Source: Dryomyza anilis (lineage: Eukaryota > Arthropoda > Insecta > Diptera > Dryomyzidae). Taken from it: a stretch of 64,000 nt of DNA. The stretch is taken from positions 97,089,700 through 97,153,699 of the forward strand of contig OX638130.1 of the NCBI GenBank assembly GCA_951804985.1. The letters are read 5' to 3'. Below the pieces are notes generated by a model, which saw only the letters and a list, made by a program, of their open reading frames with translations, searched no databases and was not told where the DNA came from. Below, in pieces: positions 36,831 through 47,505 of this stretch. The position numbers and the translations under genes were made by a program. Each line of letters starts with the position of its first letter. The first letter of the stretch is position 1.

Positions 36831-38990
36831 AAAATAAGACCCGTGCCCACAGCAATCCGCCACTGTTAACTGTGCGTAATTAGAATGATTTAAGACCGAT
36901 CAGGGTTCAATCTTTGCGTTGATTATAAAATCAAACGCGGGCACACACACACAGCACATACAGCATTTGTTCAAGGTTCGATTTGAGCTCATGTAGAACG
37001 AATCTAATACGAGCCATGATGAGATTGCAAAGGTACCCAGATACAATGTATATCCGAGTTTTAAACAGAAGAGTGTGATAAGCTGGCAAAGCGAAACTAT
37101 TTGTACGATGTTTTGAGCGATTGCCAGAAGAATTTCTAATGTTTGGTTTTTTTTTTTTTTTTGGTAGCTGCGCGCTGTAGGTTTCCGAGGCTTATTTAAG
37201 CCATTTCATGGCAGCAACACCAGCACAGATTCTTGATTTACTTGATTATAACTGAAAAAAATCGAAACGAATCGAATTGAAAAATAAAAAAAAAATCTAC
37301 CAAATGCACAGTCTGTCGGGCGGCCGGCCGTTCAAAACGCAGCAATATTTCACACCCTTGGTGGCATGATTAATACCGAAACGTGTGTTTGTATTGTGTG
37401 TGTGGTAAATAGTAAGTACTACTAGTACCAAGTAGTTCCCCCCGAATAGTAGACCCCCAACTATAGTGGGCCTGCGTAAATAAATGCGACCACGACTGTG
37501 TCGCTGATGTTGAAACTATTGGTAAATCCGTCCGTTCATTGGTTGTGCGGTTGCCGGCTGGCTGGCTATCTGTCTGTCTGTCTGGTTGATTGGCCCAGCG
37601 CGAGGTAGTGCGGGGATTTATATTGCGTTTTAAATCCTATTAACTGTGAATTATTGGCTGCGGGTTCTGACAGAAATGGTAGCGCTGGGCTTGCATTTCA
37701 CAACGGCACCACATATTAACCCCATTACTATACAAAATTTCCATATAGTTTCCAATACTACCCCATAGTTCCTCCTCATAGTTGCAACATCAGACATAAA
37801 CTTTAGCACTATTTTTTTTTTTGGTGTCATTTTGAATCATTAAAGTGCAATACCTAATTAATTGAATATAACACCGAAATAAAAACTCATTTTTTTTGTG
37901 AGTTATTTTTAATTTTTAGCGCCTGATTTAAGGTTTTAATTAATTGCATGTGAAGCATTATTGCATTTGGTGGCAGGGGACAAATTTATGTTTTTAGTAA
38001 ATTGAATTCAATAAATTTCACTGCATTATCGACAAAAAAAAGAAAACAACATAAAACACATATTTCATAAATGCACAAAGTATTGAGCAGGTTAATTAAA
38101 TATATAGTAATCGTAATTATTTGGTCTGGCTGTGGTTTTGGCTTGCATTGTGTTTGTTTGTGCTACCGAAATGCACAAAATTAATAAAAACAAAAATTGA
38201 AAAAATTAAAAATCAGCGCAAATTTATTGAAGCAGTTAATTAAGCAGCGATTAAAGTAGCTAATATTTTAGCGGATTTATTTTAAGCGTAAATTAAATAT
38301 ATAGCTATTAAAAAATATAAATAGTGTCATGCAAAAAAACCAAATACTAATTAAAAATTCCCAGACAAATTTAATTCGCAACGTCGGTCATTCAATGCGT
38401 TACGTCGCTATGCTAAGTAGGTTTTTTTTGCAATTTTTGAGAATTTGCTAATATTGCATAAAAATACGCAAAAAAAGAGGATGAAAAAAAAACAATTAAA
38501 TTCTTTGAATTTAATGCATTTCTTAGATTTCAATTTTTGAAGCTATTTTTTTAGCGCTTCACATCGACAGGTAGTAGTAGTCGACGACGACGCGTCGCAG
38601 GTATCGTATTTTATACTTTTATTTATCTTGTTTTGGCAGCAGGTAGCAGCCATGTTCAAATGCCACACAATTGCATCAAATGCACTTTTATTGCCGGTGT
38701 CCGCTGTGCTGCTGCCGCTGCCGCTGCTACAAGAATGACAACATGCCGGTTACAAACCCTAAAAAACTGTTGAAAAAACAACAAAAAATATACAAAATAA
38801 TCATCAGAAAAATGTGTAGAAAAACCAGAAGGTATGCTGCAAAAACAAACATAAAACCCCGAAATGTACCAAAAAAAAAACACAACACGATCGCTTTAAG
38901 TTGACCAGAAGGCAGTATCAAATTAATGACTTACGAAATGCAAAAAGTAGGAGGAGAATCTTGTCTTTTAGGCATTGCATTAAGTAAAAC
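36831..38990. other. Unique-looking spacer
   Basis: No gene is supported. 37300-37700 is more GC-rich (CGGGCGGCCGGCCG near 37317, GTCTGTCTGTCTGG near 37570). 38550-38900 has a GCTGCTGCCGCTGCCGCTGC run (38708-38728) and small frames on both strands with no domain. This may be regulatory DNA left of the 13-bp array. Confidence 0.4.
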
Positions 38991-38994
38991 GTTG

Positions 38995-41690
38995 GCATAA
39001 TTCATCTCAAAGATACAACTCAAAAATGTGTGATTATCTTAAGATGTAGTTTACATCTTTTTGGCAATTTTATAACTAAAGATGCGTTTTATATTTTAGC
39101 CAAAAGGTACTACTATTTAAAATCAAATAGTTTTAACTGAATTGAACTCAATTGAAGACTTGCAAGATTACAATTCAATGATATCAGTCGAAAATGCAGT
39201 TCGGATACTGCATAAAGAGACAGTTCATAGATACTTGTAAAAGATACTGATCAATGATATTAGTCGAACAGATACGATCATGTTTTCTTATATTTGACAA
39301 AAATACGGCTCAAATCTACATTTTGATAATATAACTTTAATAAATAACTCGACGATACAACTTATAAATCTAACAAAAGTAAGCTTACAAATAAATCACA
39401 AAGATACACTACAAATATACACCCTAAAGATGATACTCATAAACACATCCCAATGGTAGGCCTCAAAGATACATGGAAATTCATCTCAAGGAAACACGGA
39501 AATGCATCTCGAAGATACATCTCAAAATAAATCAAGAATACAACTATAAAATTAGACTTAACATATAACATAAAAATACAACTCAATGATACATCTCAGA
39601 GCTATATACCCCAAAGGTACACCTCAAAGTTTCATCTCAAAGATACCCTTAAAAAAATGAAGCTTATAATTAATCATAAAACTACGCTTCAAAGTTACTG
39701 CAATTGCTGAATCTGAGAAATACAACTCAAAGATAATCGATACATTTCTAAGATACACCTTAAATATAATGTAGACCTCAAAGATTTGGAAAAATACGTC
39801 TCAAAGATAATCGATACATTTCTATGATACACCTCAATATAATGTAGACCTCAGAGATACTTTTGTACCTCAAAGACATACCTTGGAAATATATCTCAAA
39901 GGTACATCTCTCAAATATGTCTCAAATATACGTCAAAAGATACATCGAAAAAACTAAACTTAAATATAAAGAATAGAATTGCACCTCAAAGTTATACATC
40001 AGCGATTCATCTCAAGGATATATTTCAGAGATACCTCTAAAAAAATTAAGCTTATAATTAATCATAAAACTACGCCTGAATAATACTGCAAATGCTGAAT
40101 TTAAAAAATGTATCTTAAAAATACTACCTTAAGATAATCAATACATTTCTGAGTTACATCTTAAAAATAAAGTAGACCTCAAAGATACTTTTTTTATCTC
40201 AAAGATATACCTTTAAAATATATCTTAAAGATACATCTCTCAAATATGTCTCAAAGATACGTCAAAAAGGTACATCAAAAAAATAAACAAATTATAAAAT
40301 TGCACCTCAAAGTTCGAAATCAACGGTACACCTCAAAGATACATCTCGGAGATTCATCTCAATGATACATCTTAAAGATATATCTTAATACATCTTGAAG
40401 ATATATCTCATAGATATATTTCAAAAATAAAGATACATTCGAAAACACATCTTAAAGATACAGCTTTAAGTCGTACCTTAAAAATATAACTCAAAGATAC
40501 ATTTCAGAGATACATCTCAAAGATACATATAATACGTAAATTAAGTTTATATTAAATATTAAAAATACATCTCTCATGTACAGATGAATACCTTTAAAAA
40601 TATGAAGCTTACATAAATCTACACATCAAGGTACACCAAATCCTGAATCTGAAAAATACATCTCATATATACATCTTCAAGATAATCTATATATTTCAAA
40701 AATACACCTTAACAATAAAGTAGACCTCAGAGATGTACATTGTAAATATATCTCAAAGATAGATCTTACAAATATATCTCAAACATATGTCAAAAGATTA
40801 AACTTTAATAAAACTTAAATTATAATAATAAATTTTCAACCCAATGTTAGAGATTAACTATATACCTCAGGGATACATCTCAATGAAATATATCAAAGAT
40901 GTATTTCAACGATACACCTCAAAATGAATCTGAAAGATATAGCTTAAAGATGCAGTTCGAAAATAAATATTTAAGATTACTTCTTTTAAATACATCTCAA
41001 GGATACATCAGATAAATATACACTAAAGATACCTGTGGAAGATGCATCTCAAATAAATAAATAATTCAAATAGTTGTAAATCGTACATTTCAAAATAATA
41101 CATATCAAAAAGTAGTCTACGAATAAATCTACGCATAAAAACTCAAAGATACTTTTCGGATCATAAAGTTACTAGTCCGATTAAACTCTTCAATTATATA
41201 GTCAGATGGTATATAGTTAATTATGCAAAAATAAAGGAGTTCAAAGCACATTTCAATGTTCTATGTCAAAATATAGAACTATCGCTAAATTTACATATTG
41301 AATTTATAACTTTATTTAAATACTAGAAAAGCAGATAAAAAAGGTATTAGAGATACAACTTGAAAAAATATCTTAAATAAATATCTCAAAGATATTTTGT
41401 CGTAGATACAACTTAGTTTACAGCTTGAATTTTTAACTTAAAGATCAAAATTTGAGATACTGCTAAATTATATAGTTCAAGATACGATATGCACAAATAT
41501 CTCAAAGCTACTCTGTCGTAGATACAACTCAAAGATATACTACTTAACATATATTTCAAAGCTACTGCTTAAAAGTAACTTTAAAACTATCTCTTAAAAG
41601 GTAAAACTCAAAGATACTACTCAAGAATATAGTTACAGATACAGCTGACACTGACATCTTAGAGATTTGAAATCCTAGTTGTAAGATGTG
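38995..41690. repeat. Degenerate 13-bp tandem repeat, about 2.7 kb
   Basis: Units resemble ATCTCAAAGATAC, strongly degenerate, best preserved at 40320-40540. Some longer blocks recur, for example AAAAATTAAGCTTATAATTAATCATAAAACTACG near 39650 and 40035, followed by TCAAAGATAATCGATACATTTCT-type text near 39730, 39800 and 40130. It has no coding potential. It ends about 0.8 kb upstream of the promoter. Confidence 0.85.
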
Positions 41691-42503
41691 CCATCGAACG
41701 TATCTGTCACAGACATGTTCGTTGAACTGGTTGCATGAGTTGACTTTGACTACAAAATAATTTTCGATATTCGAAATTCCCCTGTGCAGACAAATTTCGA
41801 AAGCATGCTAACGCTGCAATGTTGCATGTTGCCAGCGAACATGTTGCTTGTACGTCGATATGATACAAAAATTGTACACAGACTTTGCAAATTAACACAC
41901 ACAGCACCTTGTATTAACTTGTTTTATTTACATTTTTTCAACGCCTGCGCTCTAAGTTTGCACGTGCTTGAGGCACAACTAGGCAAGTATGTGTGCCTAC
42001 AATGTGCAACATGTTGCATGCACCCTATACGGTTTTTTATAACCGAACCGAAGGCACCCAAGTTGTTGAAGATCTTCCTCTCTTTCCTAATTCTACTACT
42101 AGAGACGAAGTTATTGATTCTAAGTGCGGTGTTGCCTGGCTTTGGTTGCAATGGCAACATGTTGCAGTGTGTACTGCAACCAATGCGTCTGCACAATGCA
42201 ACCTTTTTATGTTGGCCTGCACTATGCTATAATTCGTATAGCCTGTTTTCATGAGTCGCGTGTACCACTTTGTAACCCATCAGCTGCGCCTTGTTGTGCC
42301 CATCATCCATGCTACCTTCCAACCAACCAACCAACCAACCAACCACCCATCCACCGTCGCTGCAACCGAACCGCGTCTGGTTTGGTTTGTTTCGTTACGT
42401 TTCGGTTCGCTTCGTAAACGTTCGTACATTTTAGTTCGTTGATTTTTCGACTTCTTCGCCTTTCCTTGTGTTGTTAAATGTTTTGTCGATGCAGCCAGTT
42501 GCT
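41691..42503. other. Promoter-proximal upstream region
   Basis: Clearly more complex and less AT-rich than the array to its left. The 156-codon frame at 41784-42254 is long for this window, but it overlaps open frames on both strands, has irregular Cys-rich composition and no splice context, so it is treated as non-coding. 42314-42350 is an ACCAACCAACCAACC-type run. Position and composition suggest cis-regulatory DNA for the gene starting at 42.5 kb. Confidence 0.5.
42006..42165. promoter_or_regulatory. Paired GCAACATGTTGC palindromes
   Basis: A perfect 12-bp palindrome, GCAACATGTTGC, occurs at 42006-42017 and 42154-42165. A related GAACATGTTGC lies at about 41838-41848 and GCATGTTGC near 41824. 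The clustering within 350 bp, 350-650 bp upstream of the predicted start site, suggests a dimeric transcription-factor site. No factor can be named with certainty. Confidence 0.4.
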
Positions 42504-42538
42504 TCAGTGTAGAAATATCCACCGAGCGAGGCAGTTGT
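42504..42538 (+). promoter_or_regulatory. Inr-MTE-DPE core promoter
   Basis: With A at 42506 as +1, TCAGT is the initiator. CGAGCG starts at +18, as expected for a motif ten element, and AGTTGT occupies +28 to +33, a full match to the DPE consensus RGWYVT. No TATA box is present near -30. The spacing is the rigid one known from Drosophila. It lies 343 nt upstream of the exon-1 ATG. Sequence-based prediction only. Confidence 0.65.
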
Positions 42539-42848
42539 GTGCGGTTATAACTCGAAGTTTAAAATTATATACGTTGAACGACGAGTGTACTTTGTGAAAA
42601 TCAAAAGCAACACACGATACGTGAATTTATCAGCATATTGAGCAAAGTTAACAATTTGCAAAAAAATAAAACATTTTGGATACAACGCAAGTGAAGCCTA
42701 GTGAAAAAAAACTAAAATTAAAAACAAAAGTTTTGAAAAAAATATTTTTTTGAAAAATTTTAATTATTTTTATTATAATTTCAATTTACTGCATATCCGC
42801 AATTTGTGTTATACAAAAAGAAAAACAACAGTTTCTAAATCAAAAATC
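42506..42848 (+). other. Predicted 5'UTR without upstream ATG
   Basis: The 343 nt from the predicted start site to the ATG contain no ATG at all on the plus strand, although the region is AT-rich and A-rich like many fly leaders. The frame is open back to 42750 but begins there with TTG, not ATG, so 42849 is the first usable start. Confidence 0.6.
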
Positions 42849-42974
42849 ATGTTTTCCACCAAGAGCATTCACATCGCCATGTTTGCGCTCACCGCCTCGA
42901 CGCTTTACGGATTTATAAGCGCCGAGGCCGGTTCCAAGGACCTCTTCAGATGCCGCCAAAGCTGCTATCAAAAG
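42849..42974 (+). CDS. Exon 1 of secreted Cys-rich protein, possible anosmin-1/Kal1
   Basis: The exon encodes 42 residues. A hydrophobic signal peptide spans roughly residues 9-23 (IAMFALTASTLYGFI), with likely cleavage around residues 25-27 (ISAEAG), followed by the start of a mature Cys-rich domain, DLFRCRQSCYQK. It ends at a good donor, AAAG|GTAAAT, in phase 0. The ATG is the first in the transcript predicted from the promoter at 42506, and A at -3 is favourable. Exons 2 and 3 continue in phase 0. The combined pattern C-x3-C, Trp, C-x5-C-x3-C is similar in layout to the N-terminal Cys-rich region of anosmin-1 (Kal1 in Drosophila), an extracellular-matrix protein with WAP and fibronectin III domains. 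Those downstream domains lie outside the window, so the identity is inferred and could be another secreted Cys-rich family. Confidence 0.85.
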
Positions 42975-44149
42975 GTAAATTGCTTTTACTATAAGACTTA
43001 GTAAAAAATGTGCATAAAAACTCAGTAGCTAAATAAAGCAGGCAATCAATTTCTGAAACCTCACAAAAAAGCGCTACAGCTGATAAGCTTTGCCTGCACC
43101 CTGAACTCGCAGCTTGAAAAATGCGTCTAGACTGTCAACTGTGGCAGTCATAAAACTTAACGACCGCCTAATGAGTGTGTCCAGCAATAACCGATCGAAC
43201 GACCCCCTTCTCAATTCAAGAGGCCCCCCCTGCACAAGTCCTATCCGAAAAGTACTTGTTCAACATTGTATCTCGTAGCACGCGCGCCTATCTTACAAAT
43301 TCACTCTAATCTTTGTAATTAACGCATTGCAGCAACATTTTTAATTGCATTTTATGTTGAGTATGATATGTTTTATTCCAATATTTTACTTTTTCGATTT
43401 CATATATAATTTTTTTTAATAATAATTTTTTTTTTTATTATCTGTTATTAGTTCGGTTAGGTACATATTACTGTATTCCCAATAATTTGTTTGATTTGCA
43501 GCCATCGTTATTGACAGTTAGCTGATTGTTTGACATGACAGTCCGTATTTGCTCAATATCATATCTAAACATTATTTTTTCACAGATAGCTGTTTGTCTA
43601 TGAGTTCTGTTCAAAAATGAAAAAATAATCTTACAGCTACAAATAAGTATCGTGTATTTTTACGATACTTATTTGTTTGCTCTGCTGTTTAAGTAGTCGT
43701 TTGTCCGGACTACCCGTTGATTTTTTTCATAATTTTTTCTTTCGTTCGTTTATATATTTTTTTTAAGATAGCGCACTCTCCTTTGCCCCAGCATAGTATT
43801 TGCTCCATAGCACTTTAACGTTTGGTTGATTTGCATGAACGAGCATCTTTTCTTTCATTTTTTTCTACTTTTTAAGATCTACGTAATATTAATAACCCAT
43901 TGTTTTGATGGGTTTTAATAAGGCTAGTGTTTGTCTTGTTATTGAGATCTTTCAAATATATGGAGAAAAGAAAACTTAGACAAGTTTAGATTTAACTGCA
44001 AGACGGCCTCCACTATTCTGAAGTAGGCTCCAAGGTTGAAGGAACTATGTAATGTGTTTGATCTGTACTTGTGATTGATCTGTGCTTGAGATTTGAGTAA
44101 ATCATTTTGATCACTTAGATTATTGTATAAACGGCACGTGTTCTTAACT

Positions 44150-45150
44150 AGAATAGTTTAATATGACAGTTATATATTTTTTAAAAGAAAGTTCCATTTA
44201 TGCCATAAGAAAGTTGAACACATCTAGGTTCTTGATCAAGTCACGAGAAAGTTCAACTCTTAAAACGTTCAGACTAGTTCTTAACGAACCTTTCCTATAC
44301 TCCAAGTGCATGTCATGTACTTATAGTATCTTTCTAGCTTTTCAACTGCAAGTCAAAAACTTACAAATCCTTTACTTCATCGCATAGACAAATCTTTTCT
44401 ATTGATTTTGATATCAGAAATTTCCCTATATTCCATAAGTAAGTTCCATACTTCTAGAATCTCGATCAACTCATGAGTATGTTCAACTCTTAAAATGTAG
44501 TAATTCCAACACTTAATGAGCCTTTCCTTCATTCCAAGTGCATGTTCTATACTTAATGAATCTTTCTAGCTTTCCAACTGTATGTCCAACACTTAAAAAT
44601 CCTTTCCCTCATCGCATAGGCAAATATTTTCTATTGATTTTGACATAAGAAAGTTCCAATTATACCATAAGTAAGTTTCACAATTCTAGAGCCTCGATCA
44701 GTGCATGAGAAAGTTCAAGTCTTAAAATGTAGTAAGTCCAAAACTTAACGATCCTTTCCTTCATCGCATCAGCAAATATTTTCTATTGATTTTGACATAA
44801 GAAAGATCCCTTTATGTCATAAGAAAGTTGAACACTTCAAGAAGCTAGATCAAGTCATAAGAAAGCTCAACTCTTAACGAGCCTTTCCTCCATCCCAAGT
44901 GCATGTTCTATACTTAAAGAATCTGTCTAGTCTAGACACTTAAAAATTCTTGCCTTGATCGCATAGACACATCTTTTCCATTGATTCTGACATAAGAAAG
45001 TTCCCTTTCCATAAGAAAGTTACACACTTCTAGAACATATATCATGTCACGAGGAAGTTCAACTCTTAAAATGTAGTAAGTCCAGCTCTTAACGAACCCT
45101 TCCTCTAACCCAAGTGCATGTCCAATACTTAAAGAATCTTTACAATAATT
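44150..45150. repeat. Tandem repeat, 155-235-bp period, about 4-5 copies
   Basis: The block TTTTCTATTGATTTTGA(C/T)AT, AAGAAAGTTCC, CATAAG(A/T)AAGTT, TCAACTCTTAAAATGTAGTA, CCTTTCCTTCAT, CCAAGTGCATG, TCTTTCTAGCTTTC recurs. TATTGATTTTGA starts near 44401, 44631 and 44784, with TTGATTCTGA near 44980. Copies differ by internal deletions. It is intronic and non-coding; the frame at 44163-44387 is a chance opening. Confidence 0.85.
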
Positions 45151-45889
45151 ACATCATTTTTCGTTGAATTTTTCACAATGAAATAACTTATTTTATAGTT
45201 TAGCTTTTACGAGACTGCAAATACCTCTTTCTCATTACTCGCACATTTTTCTCAGTACCTCTCAATTGGCGACACAATTGCTCCCTAAACATATATTTAT
45301 TAATTATCTCCACGAGTTCACAGAGTTTAAGAATACGTTTTCAAAATAGACAATACCAGCATGTCGACGCATTTTGATTAATACCATAGACTTGCCATAG
45401 ACATGCCTGCAAAAATGACGTTTCCGACGTGTGTGTTGGCAACTACAGTACTCTGTTTTGTGCCGCTTTAAATCTCGCAAGTCGTCTACACATTTCGGAC
45501 ACTATTCCACTCCCATTCATATGCAGCACGTTAGCACATCGTCGTGCCATCTGCAATATTTTTGCGGCATGGCCTGCATGCGAAATGAGCTGTAAGTACT
45601 GGCCAAAGGTGAGCCAAAGCCACAGCCACAGCTGGCCACATAGTCAGCCGTGCAAATGCAGTGTCTACATTAAATGAGTGCCACGAGTTTAGAGTTAGAG
45701 TCGAATGGTAGTGCGCCTAAAAACGATTTGTGTATGAAAATTAATTTGCAAATTGCTTTTCAAAAAAAATAAAAAGAAAACTATATAACTATTGCTTAGT
45801 CCAAACGAAAAGCAGTGCAATTGCTGCGGCACCATGGGGGCTCCTCACATCTCTGATTTGTTATGTCTCTGGTTAGACTAAGCTCTGCT

Positions 45890-46110
45890 CTGATACATAT
45901 CTGGTTTGAAACTTTGCTAGTTTGCAACGTCTCTCATCTGGGACGTCTTTCCGCATAGGTTATGTCTTTCATATAAAATGTGATACGTCTCTCCAGTGAT
46001 ACGTCTTTCACGATGCTATCACTAATCAAAATCGTCTCTCCTCTGATACGTCTCTTCAGTGGTATGTCTTTCCCGATGCTATCACTCGTCTCTCTCCGCT
46101 GTTAAGACCT
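45890..46110. repeat. Short degenerate GTCTCTC repeat
   Basis: Words such as GATACGTCTCT, GATACGTCTTTCACGATGCTATCACT and GGTATGTCTTTCCCGATGCTATCACT recur within 200 bp, the last two about 70 bp apart. A small local tandem expansion in intron 1. Confidence 0.65.
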
Positions 46111-47392
46111 TTTGGATTGTTCAATTCTTTGGTTTGTCAATTCTTTGGTTTGTTAACTCTTTGCATAGATCTCTGATTTTGCTCTAAACTATATTATGCT
46201 CTGCATTGCATTGTCTTCGGTTACTTTGCGTATCTGTCAGTTTTAGAAATGTAGAAAACAGCAGCATCAGCCGCAGCAAAAAAACTAGCCTATGGCTCCC
46301 ACAATTTACTCGTTTTCGTACCCTCACTGCTGCAGCACTTCTCGAGTCTATATGCCGTAAATTAAAAGTGCTGCGTGTTCTTTAGACTCAAAAATAAAAG
46401 TAGGCAAAAAAAAAAGTAAACAAAAACTGGAACAGCAGAAATTTTCCTCTTCACTGAGCTGATCGCTTCTTGTATTGCAGTAACTGCGACGTTTTAATTT
46501 ATTTCCGTGCCCCGAGCTCTTCAGCAGCCCCCTCTATTCAACAAACTCAATTTCTCTGCGATTTGCATGTTTCTGATGCTGATGCTGCTGCTGCCCCGTC
46601 TAGCCGCGAGTGTTATGGTCTGTTGTAGGTTCTTGAGCCTTCAACCTACTCCAAACCAGAAGCCTCTTCGCCCTCCGCGTCCGACTTAATATTTTGTTGT
46701 ATGCCTCCTCTGAGTTTGGCTGCTTGGTGTATCTCGCTGAAATTGCTTAATTGATTTGTCAGTTGTATTTTGCGTGCATTCGCAACGTTTTTTCAATTTT
46801 CTGCTATGGAAATGAGCAACATGTGAATTGAATGCGTTCGCAATCTAGCAGATAATTATAATTATTTTCAACCATGGAGTCTGCCACAACCACAACGGAT
46901 GCGCGCAGCTTTCAACGTTAAGTTGTTCGTTTTTTTTTTACTTTTTGTTTTTATTATTTATTGTATTTTTTGCATTTTTATATAATTACATTTTTTTTTT
47001 AAATTAATTTTTGCGTGCTTCATATTAATGTACACAGACCTTAAGATACTTTTGTGTAGCTGACAAGATACAGTGAAATGGCACGCGAATTTATTTTCAC
47101 AATTTCTGGTAATTTCTTTGTGCATTTATTATATTTCTATTTTTTATACTAAACGTATCATAATTCAGTATTTTTATTCCGTGTTCTTCACAATTCATAT
47201 CAATTTTTTATTCATCAATTGGATAACATCACAAGAAACATTTTTATAAAGCACTTCCTCATACGGAATCATAATTTCGTCTTTGACGGAACGTTTACGG
47301 TTCCGTTACCCGTAATCCGTCAAAACATGTAGGATTACGCACAGTTAACATACAGTCAAATCGCAAGACTTTGTTTATGGGCCATGCTCCGA

Positions 47393-47505
47393 CTTTCGAT
47401 CGAATTCCGATCTAATTCCGATCTAATTCCTATCCAATTCCAATCGAATATCATTTAAAATTTGTAAACAAACGGATTGGAATTCGATTGAAACTCGATC
47501 GAAAG
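47393..47505. repeat. Imperfect inverted repeat with GATCTAATTCC repeats
   Basis: CTTTCGATCGA (from 47393) faces TCGATCGAAAG (to 47505). Between them the left arm carries CGAATTCCGATCTAATTCC repeats and the right arm GGATTGGAATTCGATTG, partly complementary. Flanks share AATCCGTCAAAACA at about 47317 and 47590. It may be a small fold-back element in intron 1. Confidence 0.55.

Noticed and set aside
41784..42254. 156-codon plus-strand frame, the longest in the window
   Set aside because: Open frames overlap it on both strands, there is no domain, signal peptide or good splice context, and it sits in the presumed promoter region.
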